A stretch of DNA of 59,387 nucleotides from Microbacterium sp. T32 (GTDB lineage: Bacteria > Actinomycetota > Actinomycetes > Actinomycetales > Microbacteriaceae): NCBI RefSeq assembly GCF_001619615.1, contig NZ_LQQP01000013.1, positions 1 to 59,387 of the forward strand. The letters run 5' to 3'. How positions within the stretch are numbered: position 1 is the first letter of the stretch; every line of letters begins with the position of its first letter. This document shows, in pieces, positions 8,803 to 18,132 of this stretch. Position numbers and translations under genes: made by a program. Below the pieces are notes generated by a model. That model did not search any database and was not told the origin of the DNA. It worked only from the letters and a program-made list of their open reading frames with translations.

Positions 8803-8918
8803 TGCTGCTGCACTCGATCGTCTACGCGTGCCGCTGCGCCCGCGTGCAGGCGGAGTTCGAGGCCGTCGAGGCGGAGGAGGCCACGGAGCCCGCGCCGAAC
8901 TCCGGAGATTTCGGCTGA
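8802..8918 (+). CDS. 38-residue small ORF overlapping the previous stop (TGATG)
   Basis: Starts at ATG 8802 inside the TGA of the preceding gene, so it could be translated by reinitiation. It has CRC near residue 10 (YACRCARV) and a glutamate-rich helix, then ends in residues encoded by the left arm of the C1 palindrome. That the C-terminus is repeat-derived argues for caution. It may be a genuine coupled micro-protein or simply an open frame. Confidence 0.3.
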   Translation: MLLHSIVYACRCARVQAEFEAVEAEEATEPAPNSGDFG

Positions 8919-8975
8919 GTCCGGGCCGGATCCCGCGCGGCGGAGCCGAAACGGCGGATTTCTCCGGAGTTCGGC
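8894..8975. repeat. Family C palindrome, copy C1
   Basis: GCCGAACTCCGGAGA (8894-8908) and TCTCCGGAGTTCGGC (8961-8975) form 15-bp perfect arms around a 52-nt loop, between the convergent small ORF and kdpE. A bidirectional terminator role is plausible. Confidence 0.85.
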
Positions 8976-8988
8976 ACGCGCCCCGGCC

Positions 8989-9660
8989 CTACAGCACGAG
9001 CCGGTAGCCCATGCCCTGCTCGGTCAGCAGATGCACCGGCGCCGACGGCTCGGCCTCGAGCTTCTTGCGAAGCTGCGACATGTACAGGCGCAGATACCCG
9101 CTGTCGGCGACCTGCTCGCTCGCCCAGATCTCCTTGAGGAGCGTCTGCCGCGTCACGAGTGAGCCGGGGTTGCGGGCGAGGAACTCCAGCATCCGCCACT
9201 CCGTCGGGGTCAGGTGCACGCGGGAGCCGGCGCGCGTGACGGCCTTCGCGGCGAGGTCGATCTCGACGTCGCCGAATCGCACGACCGACTCCCCGCTCGC
9301 GGGAACGGCCCGCCGCCCGTGCACCCGCAGGCGGGCGAGCAGCTCGTCGATCTGGAACGGCTTGGTGACGTAGTCGTCGGCGCCGGCATCCAGCGCCTCG
9401 ACTTTGTCCGCGGAACCGGTGCGGCCGGACACGACGATGATCGGCGCGGTCGTCCATCCGCGCAGGGCCTGGATCACCTGCACGCCGTCGAGATGCGGCA
9501 TCCCGAGGTCGAGCAGCACGATGTCGGGGTGCGCCTGCGCGGCGAGGGTGATCGCCGCCGCTCCGTCTGCCGCGGCGACAACGTCGTATCCGTGCGCGGC
9601 GAGGGTGATCCGCAGCGCCCGCACGAGCTGCGGATCGTCGTCGGCGATGAGGACCTTCAT
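8989..9660 (-). CDS. kdpE: KdpE response regulator
   Basis: A 223-residue OmpR-type regulator. The receiver domain (1-120) has the acidic pair at Asp8/Asp9, the phosphoacceptor Asp51 (IVLLDLGMPHLDG) and the lysine in DDYVTKPF. The C-terminal winged helix contains LTPTEWRMLEFLARNPGSLVTR and ends GMGYRLVL, both typical of KdpE. It is phosphorylated by KdpD and activates the kdp transport operon under potassium limitation. Its ATG overlaps the kdpD stop (ATGA). Confidence 0.95.
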   Translation of the reverse strand: MKVLIADDDPQLVRALRITLAAHGYDVVAAADGAAAITLAAQAHPDIVLLDLGMPHLDGVQVIQALRGWTTAPIIVVSGRTGSADKVEALDAGADDYVTKPFQIDELLARLRVHGRRAVPASGESVVRFGDVEIDLAAKAVTRAGSRVHLTPTEWRMLEFLARNPGSLVTRQTLLKEIWASEQVADSGYLRLYMSQLRKKLEAEPSAPVHLLTEQGMGYRLVL

Positions 9661-12251
9661 CGGGTCTCCGTTCGGGGAAGGGATGCCGGGGCCTCGGCGT
9701 CCCGCGGGGCCTCGGGCGTCGTGTCGCGGCGGGCTGCCGCGCCCTCAGCGTCGCGACGGGCACCGGCATCCGCCGCCACCGGCAGCGCGATCACCATCGT
9801 CAGCCCGCCGCCGGGGGTGTCCTCGGGGGTCAGCGTTCCGCCCATGCCCTCGGCGAACCCGCGCGACAGCGCGAGGCCGAGGCCGAGGCCGACGGTGTTG
9901 TCGGTGTCGCCGAGGCGCTGGAACGGCGCGAACATGTCGCCTCGGCGTTCGGGAGCGACGCCGGGGCCGTGGTCGATCACGCGGATCTCGGCGACCCCGC
10001 CCAGGCGGCTCGTCGCCACTCGCGCCCGACCCCCGTCGGGGGTGAAGCGCACGGCGTTGCTCAGGACGTTCACGAGCACGCGCTGCAGCAGCACCGGGTC
10101 GGCCTGCAGCGGCGGCAGGTCGGGGTCGAGCGCCAGCTCGACGTCGTCGGGACCGAGGCCGAGCTCGTCGAGCGCGACCAGAACGATCCCCGCGGCGTCC
10201 ACCGGAGCCAGCGACACCGCGAGCACTCCGGCCTGCACGCGGCTGACGTCCAGCAGGTCGGTGACGAGCACCGACAGCGTGGCCAGGCTCTCGTCGGCGG
10301 TCTCCAGCAACTCGCGGCGATCGTCCGCGGAGAGCTGATCGCCGGCGGCGCGCAGTCCACCGAGCGCGGCGACGGCGGCGGCGAGAGGCCGGCGCAGATC
10401 GTGGCTCACCGCCGAGAGCAGGGCGCTGCGCACCTGGTCGGTGGCGGCGAGGACCCCCGCCTCGGCGGCGGTCTCGGCCAGATCGGTGCGCTCGAGGGCG
10501 GCGGCGAGCTGCGCGACGACGACGTCGAGGAGGCGCCGCTCCGTGGCATCCAGGTCCCTGCCGTGCAGTTCGAGGACCGCGCGTCCGTCGCCGACGGGCA
10601 CCGAGGTCGCCCGGCCATCGCGGACCGGTTCGCCGTCGGTGGCGAGCACGGATCCATCGGATGCCACGAGTCGCACGCCCGCGAGCGCGAACGCCTCGCG
10701 GGCGCGGGAGACCAACGCCGGCACCGCGCTCTCGCCGCGGAGGACGCTGCCCGCCACCGTGGCGAGCAGCTCGGACTCGGCGGCGGCCCGACGTGCGGCG
10801 CGGGCACGCCGAGCGGCCTGGTCGACGACGACGCTCACGAGCATCGCGATGACGACGTACAGCACCAGGGCGATCGCGTGGATGGGGTTGGCGATCGTCA
10901 CCGTGTACAGCGGCTGGATGAACAGGAAGTCGAGGGTCAGCCCCGACAGCACCGCCGCGAACACCGCGGGCCAGATGCCGCCGATCAAGGCCACGACGAC
11001 CACGAGCAGCTGGTAGGCCAGGACGTCGGTGGTGATCGACTCCTCCGTGCCCGTGGCGATGAGCAGCCACGACAGCACCGGTCCGCCCGCGAGCGCCGTC
11101 ACGAAGCCGAGGATGCGGCGCTTGGCGCTCAGCGCGGGACCGGCGAGGCGGGGGAGCGCGAAGCGTCCGCCGGCGCGCGCGTGGTTGACGATGTGCACGT
11201 CGATGTCGCCGGAAAGGCGGATCACGGTCGCGCCGATGCCCGGGCCCGTGAGGGCGGCGCCGAGGCGTCCGCGGCGGCTGACGCCGATGACGAGCTGCGA
11301 CGCGTTCACCGACCGGGCGAAGTCGACGAGGGCGGCCGCGACGTCGTCGCCCACGACCTGGTGATACGTGCCGCCGAGCGACTCGACGAGCGCGCGCTGC
11401 GCGGCCAGGGCGCCGGGTTCCTCGGCGCGGAGCCCGTCCTGCGTCGACACGTGCACGGCGAGCAGCTCGCCGCCGGCGGAGCGGGCGGCGATGCGGGCGC
11501 CGCGCCGGATCAGCGTCTCGCCCTCCACGCCACCGGTGAGCGCGACGACGACCCGCTCGCGCGCCTGCCATGACCCCTCGATGCCCTGCTCGACGCGGTA
11601 CCGCTGCAGCGCGGAGTCGACCTCGTCGGCGAGCCACAGCAGCGCGAGCTCGCGCAACGCGGTGAGGTTGCCGAGGCGGAAGTAGTTCGACAGGGCCGCG
11701 TCGATCCGCTCGGCGGGATACACGAATCCGGATGCCAGCCGGTCGCGCAACGACTGGGGGGCGAGGTCGACGACCTCGATCTGGTCGGCCGCGCGGACCA
11801 CGGCATCCGGAACCGTCTCGCGCTGGACGACACCGGTGATCTTCTCGACGACGTCACCGAGCGAGGCGATGTGCTGCACGTTCACCGTCGTGATGACGTC
11901 GATGCCCGCATCGAGCAGGGCCTCGACGTCCTGCCAGCGTTTCTCGTGCGTGGACCCGGGGGCGTTGGTGTGCGCGAGCTCGTCCACCAGCGCGATCTGG
12001 GGGCGGCGGGAGAGCACGGCATCCAGGTCCATCTCGTCGAGGTCGACGCCCCGGTGCGCGACGGCGCGGCGCGGGACGACCTCGAGCCCCTCGGCCTGCG
12101 CGGCGGTGGCGGCGCGGCCGTGCGTCTCGACGATCGCGATGACGACGTCGCGGCCCTCTTCGCGGAGCCGGCGCCCCTCCTCGAGCATCTCGTACGTCTT
12201 GCCGACGCCCGGCGCGGCCCCGAGCAGCACGCGCAGGTGCCCGCGCTTCAC
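9657..12251 (-). CDS. kdpD: KdpD osmosensitive potassium sensor histidine kinase
   Basis: An 864-residue membrane kinase. The N-terminal KdpD domain starts KRGHLRVLLGAAPGVGKT with Walker A at about residues 11-19; a universal-stress-like domain follows (about 215-365), then four closely spaced membrane helices (about 385-485), a GAF-like region, the H-box SHDLRRPLAA near 617 and the HATPase domain to the C-terminus. GTG 12251 is selected because it yields the canonical N-terminus; an in-frame TTG at 12287 lies inside the A3 palindrome. A 204-bp gap with A3 separates it from kdpC, so kdpDE may have its own transcription. Confidence 0.95.
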   Translation of the reverse strand: MKRGHLRVLLGAAPGVGKTYEMLEEGRRLREEGRDVVIAIVETHGRAATAAQAEGLEVVPRRAVAHRGVDLDEMDLDAVLSRRPQIALVDELAHTNAPGSTHEKRWQDVEALLDAGIDVITTVNVQHIASLGDVVEKITGVVQRETVPDAVVRAADQIEVVDLAPQSLRDRLASGFVYPAERIDAALSNYFRLGNLTALRELALLWLADEVDSALQRYRVEQGIEGSWQARERVVVALTGGVEGETLIRRGARIAARSAGGELLAVHVSTQDGLRAEEPGALAAQRALVESLGGTYHQVVGDDVAAALVDFARSVNASQLVIGVSRRGRLGAALTGPGIGATVIRLSGDIDVHIVNHARAGGRFALPRLAGPALSAKRRILGFVTALAGGPVLSWLLIATGTEESITTDVLAYQLLVVVVALIGGIWPAVFAAVLSGLTLDFLFIQPLYTVTIANPIHAIALVLYVVIAMLVSVVVDQAARRARAARRAAAESELLATVAGSVLRGESAVPALVSRAREAFALAGVRLVASDGSVLATDGEPVRDGRATSVPVGDGRAVLELHGRDLDATERRLLDVVVAQLAAALERTDLAETAAEAGVLAATDQVRSALLSAVSHDLRRPLAAAVAALGGLRAAGDQLSADDRRELLETADESLATLSVLVTDLLDVSRVQAGVLAVSLAPVDAAGIVLVALDELGLGPDDVELALDPDLPPLQADPVLLQRVLVNVLSNAVRFTPDGGRARVATSRLGGVAEIRVIDHGPGVAPERRGDMFAPFQRLGDTDNTVGLGLGLALSRGFAEGMGGTLTPEDTPGGGLTMVIALPVAADAGARRDAEGAAARRDTTPEAPRDAEAPASLPRTETR

Positions 12252-12275
12252 CGGGCGCTCCCGTGGTGCGGCGGG

Positions 12276-12334
12276 TTCAGTGTCCAAGACACGCGGATGC
12301 GCCGCGCGGCCAACCGCGTGTCTTGGACACTCAA
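12276..12334. repeat. Family A palindrome, copy A3
   Basis: Left arm from TTCAGTGTCCAAGACACG (12276-12297), right arm 12314-12334. It lies in the kdpC-kdpD gap, 25 bp upstream of the kdpD start, where it could end or modulate transcription coming from kdpFABC. Confidence 0.95.
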
Positions 12335-12455
12335 CGTGGAGGCGGTGCCGGGCACCGCCGCGGCGCCGGGCGCGCCGAACCGCCGTCGCCCGGGGAGGGC
12401 GACGGCGGCGGCGGGAAGCGTGCGCATGTCAGCGATTCTCGCGCGTCACGCCGCG

Positions 12456-13040
12456 TCAGAGCGCGTCCAGCGCGCGGTTGAGCTCGAGGACGTTCACTCG
12501 CGGGCCGCCGAGGAACCCCAGGTCGCGCGGCAGCGTGTGCTGCGCGATGAGCGCTTCGACGTCGGAGACCGGGATGCCACGGGCGTCGGCGATCCGCGCG
12601 GCCTGCCGTTCCGCGTTGGCGACGGAGATGTCCGGGTCCAGGCCCGAGCCCGACGAGGTGACCGCGTCGGCGGGGATCGCGCCGGAACCGTTCAGCTGCT
12701 CGAACGTCGCGCGGCCCTGCTGGATCGACGCGATGAGATCCGCGTTCTCCGGGCCGAGGTTCGACCCGGTCGAAGCGGCGGCGTCCCAGGAGGCGGCGGA
12801 CGGACGCGACTGGAAGTACTGCGGCAGCGCGGTGCCGTCGGCATCCTGGAACGACTGCGCGATGAGCGACGAGCCGACGACGGTGCCGTCGGCGGACCGC
12901 ACGAGCGAGCCGTTGGCCTGGGCGGGGAGGGCGAGCTGGCCGATGCCGGTGATCAGCAGCATGTAGCCGACGCCGAGGAGCACAGTGAAGACGAGCATCG
13001 CGCGGACGGCGACGCCGGCGGTACGCAGGGTGGTGCGCAT
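12456..13040 (-). CDS. kdpC: KdpC subunit of the potassium-transporting ATPase
   Basis: A 194-residue protein with one N-terminal membrane helix (about 10-32) and a periplasmic-side domain. Family motifs visible are SLIAQSF, YFQSRPSAA, SNLGPENADL, the block SGSGLDPDISVANAERQAARIA and the C-terminal VNVLELNRALD. KdpC stabilises the KdpFABC complex and helps ATP binding. Eleven bases separate it from kdpB, within the same leftward operon. Confidence 0.95.
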   Translation of the reverse strand: MRTTLRTAGVAVRAMLVFTVLLGVGYMLLITGIGQLALPAQANGSLVRSADGTVVGSSLIAQSFQDADGTALPQYFQSRPSAASWDAAASTGSNLGPENADLIASIQQGRATFEQLNGSGAIPADAVTSSGSGLDPDISVANAERQAARIADARGIPVSDVEALIAQHTLPRDLGFLGGPRVNVLELNRALDAL

Positions 13041-13051
13041 GACGGGGCCTT

Positions 13052-15193
13052 TCAGAAACCCGGGAGCAGGCTCACGACGAGGTCGATGAGCTTGATGCCG
13101 ATGAAGGGGACGAGGATGCCGCCGAGCCCGTACACGAGCAGGTTGCGGCTGAGGATGCTCGAGGCGCTCGCCGCGCGGTATTTCACACCGCGGAGCGCGA
13201 GCGGGATCAGCACGATGATGACGATCGCGTTGAAGATGATGGCGCTGAGCACCGCGGAGGCCGGCGACGACAGTTGCATGACGTTGAGCACCGCGAGTCC
13301 CGGGAAGACGCCCATGAACATCGCCGGGATGATCGCGAAGTACTTCGCGATGTCGTTGGCGAGCGAGAACGTCGTGAGCGCGCCGCGCGTGATGAGCAGC
13401 TGCTTGCCGATGCGCACGATGTCGATGAGCTTCGTCGGATCGCTGTCGAGGTCGACCATGTTGCCGGCCTCCTTCGCGGCCGACGTGCCGGTGTTCATCG
13501 CGACGCCGACGTCGGCCTGCGCGAGCGCGGGGGCGTCGTTCGTTCCGTCGCCGGTCATGGCGACAAGGTTGCCGCCCTCCTGCTCGCGGCGGATGAGCGC
13601 GAGCTTGTCCTCGGGCGTGGCCTCGGCGAGGTAGTCGTCGACGCCGGCCTCGGCGGCGATGGCCTTCGCGGTGAGCGGGTTGTCGCCCGTGATCATCACG
13701 GTACGGATGCCCATGGCCCGCAGCTCCCCGAACCGCTCGCGGAGGCCGTCCTTGACGACGTCCTTGAGGTGGATCACGCCGAGCACACGCCCCTCGCCCG
13801 CCGGCGTGAGGGTCGCGACGACCAGCGGGGTGCCGCCGGACTGGGCGATGGCATCCGTCTCCTGCTGCAGCTGCGCGCGCAGCGTCTCGGGAACGGGCGA
13901 TCCGGATGCCGCGAGCCAGGCGACCACGGCCGACGCGGCGCCCTTGCGGACCTGCGTGCCGTCGGTGAGGTCGAGGCCGCTCATGCGGGTCTGGGCCGTG
14001 AAGGGCACGGGCTCCGCGCCGCGGGGCATCTCGGCGACGATCCCCTGCGCGGCGGCGAGCTCGACGATCGACGTGCCCTCGGGCGTGGGGTCGGCCTGCG
14101 ACGACATCGACGCGTACTCCGCGAGCATCGGTGCGCCAACGCCCGGCATCGGGACGAGCGCCGACGCGCGACGGTTGCCATAGGTGATCGTTCCGGTCTT
14201 GTCGAGCAGCAGGGTCGTGACGTCGCCGGCGGCCTCGACGGCGCGGCCGGACATCGCCAGGACGTTGCGCTGCACCAGGCGGTCCATGCCCGCGATGCCG
14301 ATCGCGCTCAGCAGCGCGCCGATCGTCGTGGGGATCAGGCACACGAGCAGCGCGACGAGCACCGGGATCGACACCGGCGACGCGGCGTACGACGCGATCG
14401 GGTTCAGCACCAGGACCACCACGACGAACACGATCGACAGGCTCGCCAGCAGGATGTTCAGCGCGATCTCGTTCGGCGTCCGCTGACGCGACGCGCCCTC
14501 GACGAGCGCGATCATGCGGTCGACGAACGTCTCGCCGGGCTTCGACGTGATGGTCACGACGATGCGGTCGCTGAGCACGCGCGTGCCGCCGGTGACGGCG
14601 CTCCGGTCGCCGCCCGACTCGCGCACGACGGGGGCCGACTCGCCGGTGATCGCCGACTCGTCGACGGTCGCGATGCCCGCGACGATGTCGCCGTCGCCCG
14701 GGATCAGCTGCCCCGCCTCGACGAGGACGACGTCACCGACGCGCAGGTCGTCCGACGGGACCTCCTCGATCCGGGCGGTGGATGCCAGGGGGTCGGCCTT
14801 CGTGTCGTAGGAGACGACGCGGCGGGCGGTGGTCGTCGTCCGCGTCTTCCGGAGCGTCGCGGCCTGCGCCTTGCCGCGGCCCTCGGCGACCGACTCGGCG
14901 ATGTTCGCGAAGAACACCGTGAGCCACAGCCAGATCGCGATGCCCCACGTGAACCCGAACGGGAGGGATCCATCCCCGCCGCCGAGGAACGGCTCGGTGA
15001 TGGCGATGAGGGTGGTCAGGGCCGCCCCCACCCACACGAGGAACATCACGGGGTTGCGCCACTGCGACGCGGGGTTGAGCTTCTTCGCAGCGCCGGGGAG
15101 CGCGGCGACGATCTGCGCGGCGCTGAAGGCGCGGCGCGGAGCGGCCGGGGTCGGGGCCTCGGCCGGAGCCGGGGCGTGGGTGAGCGTGGACAT
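13052..15193 (-). CDS. kdpB: KdpB catalytic P-type ATPase subunit
   Basis: A 713-residue P-type ATPase. TGES is at 183-186 (actuator), the membrane motif [15 protein letters not shown] at about 285-299, and the phosphorylation motif DKTGT starts at Asp331. [22 protein letters not shown] is the hinge motif near 515-535. The N-terminal 35 residues are Ala/Pro-rich and probably disordered. It hydrolyses ATP to drive K+ uptake through KdpA. The start at 15193 lies 2 nt from the kdpA stop. Confidence 0.96.
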   Translation of the reverse strand: MSTLTHAPAPAEAPTPAAPRRAFSAAQIVAALPGAAKKLNPASQWRNPVMFLVWVGAALTTLIAITEPFLGGGDGSLPFGFTWGIAIWLWLTVFFANIAESVAEGRGKAQAATLRKTRTTTTARRVVSYDTKADPLASTARIEEVPSDDLRVGDVVLVEAGQLIPGDGDIVAGIATVDESAITGESAPVVRESGGDRSAVTGGTRVLSDRIVVTITSKPGETFVDRMIALVEGASRQRTPNEIALNILLASLSIVFVVVVLVLNPIASYAASPVSIPVLVALLVCLIPTTIGALLSAIGIAGMDRLVQRNVLAMSGRAVEAAGDVTTLLLDKTGTITYGNRRASALVPMPGVGAPMLAEYASMSSQADPTPEGTSIVELAAAQGIVAEMPRGAEPVPFTAQTRMSGLDLTDGTQVRKGAASAVVAWLAASGSPVPETLRAQLQQETDAIAQSGGTPLVVATLTPAGEGRVLGVIHLKDVVKDGLRERFGELRAMGIRTVMITGDNPLTAKAIAAEAGVDDYLAEATPEDKLALIRREQEGGNLVAMTGDGTNDAPALAQADVGVAMNTGTSAAKEAGNMVDLDSDPTKLIDIVRIGKQLLITRGALTTFSLANDIAKYFAIIPAMFMGVFPGLAVLNVMQLSSPASAVLSAIIFNAIVIIVLIPLALRGVKYRAASASSILSRNLLVYGLGGILVPFIGIKLIDLVVSLLPGF

Positions 15194-15195
15194 GG

Positions 15196-16878
15196 TCAGA
15201 CGAGTCCTTCGGCAAGGGGTCCCAGGGTGAGGACCGGGAAGTAGGTGAGGGCCGTGACGATGACCGCCACGCCCGCGAGGAGGCCCGCGAACTGCGGGCG
15301 GTGCGTCGGCAGGGTTCCGGCGGTGGCGGGAACGGCATCCTGCGCCGCGAGCGAACCCGCCAGGGCCAGCACGAACACGATCGGCAGGAAGCGCCCGAGG
15401 AGCATCGCGACCGCGAGGGCCGTGTTGAACCACGGGGTGTTCGCGGTGAGTCCCGCGAACGCCGAGCCGTTGTTGTTCGCCGCCGAGGTGAAGGCGTAGA
15501 GCACCTCGCTCAGGCCGTGGACGCCCGGGTTCAGGATCGAGGTGGTCTCGACGTCGTCCCGGATGCCGGGCAGGGCGAAGCTCAGCGCGGTCCCGGCCAG
15601 CACGAGCGTGGGCGTGACGAGGATGTACAGGCTCGCGAGCTTGATCTCGCGGGGCCCGATCTTCTTGCCGAGGTACTCGGGCGTCCGGCCGATGAGGAGG
15701 CCCCCGACGAACACCGCGATCACGGCGAGGATCAGCATCCCGTACAGGCCTGAGCCGACGCCGCCCGGCGCGATCTCGCCGAGCATCATGTTGATCATCG
15801 GCATCATGCCGCCCAGCGCCGTGTAGCTGTCGTGCATCGAGTTGACCGCACCCGTCGAGGTGAGCGTGCTCGTGGTGCCGAACAGCGTCGAGCCGAAGAT
15901 GCCGAACCGCACCTCCTTGCCCTCCATCGCGCCGCCGGCGAGCTGCGGGGCCGTTCCGGCGCCGGCGAGTTCCGCCCACGTGAGGAGGGCAGCGGATGCC
16001 ACGAAGATCGCGCCCATGACGCCGAGGATCGTGTAGCCCTGGCGGTCGTCGCCGACGATGCGGCCGAACGCGCGGGGGAGCGAGAACGGGATCACGAGCA
16101 TCAGGAAGATCTCGAACAGGTTCGTCCACGGCGCCGGGTTCTCGAACGGATGCGCCGAGTTCACGTTGAAGAACCCGCCGCCGTTGGTGCCGAGGAGCTT
16201 GATCGCCTCCTGGGATGCCACCGGCCCACCCGGGATCGACTGTGCCGCGCCCGCGAGGGTCGTGGCATCCGTGAATCCGCTCAGGTTCTGGATGACGCCG
16301 CCGGCGAGCAGCACGACCGCCGCGACGATCGAGAACGGCAGCAGCAGACGGTACGTGCCGCGCACGAGGTCGACCCAGAAGTTGCCGATGACGCCGCTGC
16401 GGCGGTACGCGAAACCGCGCACCAGAGCGACCGCGATCGCGATGCCGACGGCGGCGCTCACGAAGTTCTGGACGGTCAGCGCCGCGAACTGCACCGTGTA
16501 GCCGAGCGTCGTCTCGCCCGAGTACGACTGCCAGTTGGTGTTCGTGACGAACGAGACCGCGGTGTTGAACGACAGCGCCTCGCCCGGGGCGTCGAGGCCC
16601 AACGAGAACGGCAGCAGCGGCTGCAGACGCATGATCGCGTAGACGGACACGACGCCCGCGGCCGAGAACAGCAGCACCGACCGCAGGTACGCCTGCCAGG
16701 TCTGTGAGCCGCGCGGGTCGACGCCGATGAGGCGGTAGGTGCCGCGCTCCACGGCGAGGTCGCGCTCGCCGGTGTAGATGCGGGCGATGTAGTCGCCGAG
16801 CGGGCGGTACGCCAGGCCCAGGGCGACGACGAGGGTGAGGCTGGTCAGGACGATGGACCAGATGCTTCCGGCATCCAT
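15196..16878 (-). CDS. kdpA: KdpA potassium-channel-like subunit
   Basis: A 560-residue membrane protein with about ten helices. The four selectivity-filter repeats of the superfamily of K+ transporters are visible: [31 protein letters not shown], the region around [16 protein letters not shown], and [11 protein letters not shown]. KdpA binds and translocates K+. The ATG at 16878 is one base from the kdpF stop. Confidence 0.96.
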   Translation of the reverse strand: MDAGSIWSIVLTSLTLVVALGLAYRPLGDYIARIYTGERDLAVERGTYRLIGVDPRGSQTWQAYLRSVLLFSAAGVVSVYAIMRLQPLLPFSLGLDAPGEALSFNTAVSFVTNTNWQSYSGETTLGYTVQFAALTVQNFVSAAVGIAIAVALVRGFAYRRSGVIGNFWVDLVRGTYRLLLPFSIVAAVVLLAGGVIQNLSGFTDATTLAGAAQSIPGGPVASQEAIKLLGTNGGGFFNVNSAHPFENPAPWTNLFEIFLMLVIPFSLPRAFGRIVGDDRQGYTILGVMGAIFVASAALLTWAELAGAGTAPQLAGGAMEGKEVRFGIFGSTLFGTTSTLTSTGAVNSMHDSYTALGGMMPMINMMLGEIAPGGVGSGLYGMLILAVIAVFVGGLLIGRTPEYLGKKIGPREIKLASLYILVTPTLVLAGTALSFALPGIRDDVETTSILNPGVHGLSEVLYAFTSAANNNGSAFAGLTANTPWFNTALAVAMLLGRFLPIVFVLALAGSLAAQDAVPATAGTLPTHRPQFAGLLAGVAVIVTALTYFPVLTLGPLAEGLV

Positions 16879-16879
16879 G

Positions 16880-16960
16880 TCAGAACTTCTCCGGACGGAC
16901 GAGCGCGATCACGAGGTAGACGATCGCGGCGACGGCGAGGACGGCGGCGAGGATGCTCAT
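16880..16960 (-). CDS. kdpF: KdpF small stabilising subunit
   Basis: A 26-residue peptide, [20 protein letters not shown] followed by VRPEKF: a single membrane helix with the [12 protein letters not shown] ending found in KdpF. It stabilises the Kdp complex in the membrane. It is too short for routine ORF calling. Its ATG overlaps the stop of the upstream small gene (ATGA). Confidence 0.92.
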   Translation of the reverse strand: MSILAAVLAVAAIVYLVIALVRPEKF

Positions 16961-17139
16961 GCGGAGTCGCCCCCTCGCTCGGGTGCGGCGGTGGGGGCGG
17001 CGGGCGGCTGCGCGCCGCGGCCGGGGGTGCGCGCGGAGGGAGCGCCGGGCTGCGGGCCCAGCTTCTCGACCCCCTGCGCGATGAGGGCGACCAGCGCGAA
17101 GAGCGCCAGGATCGCGACGAGGTAGACGACATCGAGCAC
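16957..17139 (-). CDS. Small membrane protein leading the kdp operon
   Basis: A 60-residue protein from GTG 17139: an N-terminal membrane helix (LDVVYLVAILALFALVALIA) followed by a Pro/Ala/Gly-rich cytoplasmic or external tail. It overlaps the kdpF start by 4 bp, so it is translated together with kdpF and is the first gene of the operon. It resembles KdpF in having one short helix but has a tail KdpF lacks. It may be an extra Kdp-associated subunit; the function is inferred from position only. GGAG lies 6 nt upstream of the GTG. Confidence 0.7.
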   Translation of the reverse strand: MLDVVYLVAILALFALVALIAQGVEKLGPQPGAPSARTPGRGAQPPAAPTAAPERGGDSA

Positions 17140-17310
17140 GATGACTCCAGGTTCACAGGGCTTCCGCGCGACTGCTGCGGCGCGGGTGCCGCGCGGGGCG
17201 GCACGTGTGTCGATGCAACTCCTGTGCGCCGCGGAATCCCGCGGTCCTCACGGTTTCCCTACGGCCCGCCCCCGAACGCATACGGGGCGCTTACGCCGCG
17301 GTATTCACTC

Positions 17311-17356
17311 TTGCTGAGTACCGGTACTCAGTGTTACTTTGTACCGGTAGTCAACG
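17311..17356 (+). promoter_or_regulatory. PadR-type operators inside the padR promoter
   Basis: TTGCTG (17311-17316) and TTACTT (17334-17339) make a -35/-10 pair with 17-bp spacing. The 16-bp perfect palindrome TGAGTACCGGTACTCA (17315-17330) lies almost exactly in the spacer, and a second half-conserved site GTACCGGTAGTC (17341-17352) covers the likely start of transcription. Binding of the PadR protein would block the promoter. The divergent side of this 231-bp gap leads into the kdp operon and also holds CCGCGG-AATC-CCGCGG (17229-17244). Confidence 0.7.
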
Positions 17357-17370
17357 TTGAGGAGTACCGC

Positions 17371-17700
17371 ATGGCGAGACAAGACACCGAGATGCTCAAG
17401 GGGGTGCTCGAGGGCGTCGTCCTGGCGGTCCTCGCGCGGCGGCCGGCGTACGGATACGAGATCACGGCCGACCTCCGCGCGCGGGGGTTCACCGACCTCG
17501 CCGAGGGCACGGTGTACGCGATCCTCGTCCGCATCGAGCAGCGGGGTCTCGTCGACGTCGAGAAGGTGGCATCCGAGAAGGGGCCGCCGCGCAAGATCTT
17601 CACCCTCAACGACACCGGACGAGCGCAGCTCGCCGAAATCTGGATCACCTGGACTCTGCTCGCCGACCGGCTCGAGCAGCTCCGCAACGAAGGGAACTGA
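17371..17700 (+). CDS. PadR-family transcriptional regulator
   Basis: A 109-residue winged-helix regulator. MLKGVLEGVVLAVLARRPAYGYEI is the PadR N-terminal pattern, TVYAILVRIEQRGLV the recognition region, and GPPRKIFTLNDTGRAQL the wing. The C-terminal helix is short (PadR-s1 subtype). TTGAGGAG precedes the ATG by 6 nt. It heads an operon with a DUF1048 protein and an ABC exporter, the usual layout of PadR-controlled drug-export systems, and probably represses its own promoter. Confidence 0.93.
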   Translation: MARQDTEMLKGVLEGVVLAVLARRPAYGYEITADLRARGFTDLAEGTVYAILVRIEQRGLVDVEKVASEKGPPRKIFTLNDTGRAQLAEIWITWTLLADRLEQLRNEGN

Positions 17701-17701
17701 C

Positions 17702-18064
17702 ATGGCCTGGTACGAGAGGGTGACGGGTGTCCTCGCCCAGAAGAAGCAGTACCGCGCCGATATGGCGCGCATCGAGGCGCTGCCGTCGCCGTACGCGGCC
17801 GCGGCGAAGGGGGTGCACCGCTACCTCATGTACTGCGCCGGCGTCACCGACGGCGAGACCTCGGTGGCGATGGTCACCGATCTCGCCGACCTGTGGGAAC
17901 GCGCGGCCGCCGACGGCACGCCGATCCACGACATCGTCGGCGACGACCCGGTCGAGTTCGCCGAGACCTTTGCCGCCGCCTACAGCGGCAAGAACTGGAT
18001 CGACAAGGAGCGCGCACGACTGACGTCGACGATCTCCGACGCCGAGCGGGATCAGACCCACTAG
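17702..18064 (+). CDS. DUF1048 family protein
   Basis: A 120-residue all-helical soluble protein beginning one base after the padR stop. The C-terminal part, DLADLWERAAADGTPIHDIVGDDPVEFAETF...NWIDKERARL, is the DUF1048 signature. DUF1048 proteins are regularly encoded between PadR regulators and DrrAB-like exporters; their role is unknown. LPSPYAAAAKGVHRYLMYCAG forms the first helices. No membrane segment is visible. Confidence 0.88.
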   Translation: MAWYERVTGVLAQKKQYRADMARIEALPSPYAAAAKGVHRYLMYCAGVTDGETSVAMVTDLADLWERAAADGTPIHDIVGDDPVEFAETFAAAYSGKNWIDKERARLTSTISDAERDQTH

Positions 18065-18132
18065 CCCCTCCGTGCGATCAGAGCCCCTCCCCGGGGCGCT
18101 GTTCGGCGCGCCCGGAAACAGAAAGGAACCCC

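Noticed and set aside
9657..12287. An earlier TTG start for kdpD inside palindrome A3
   Set aside because: The extra 12 residues are encoded by the repeat and the spacer; GTG 12251 gives the canonical KdpD N-terminus.
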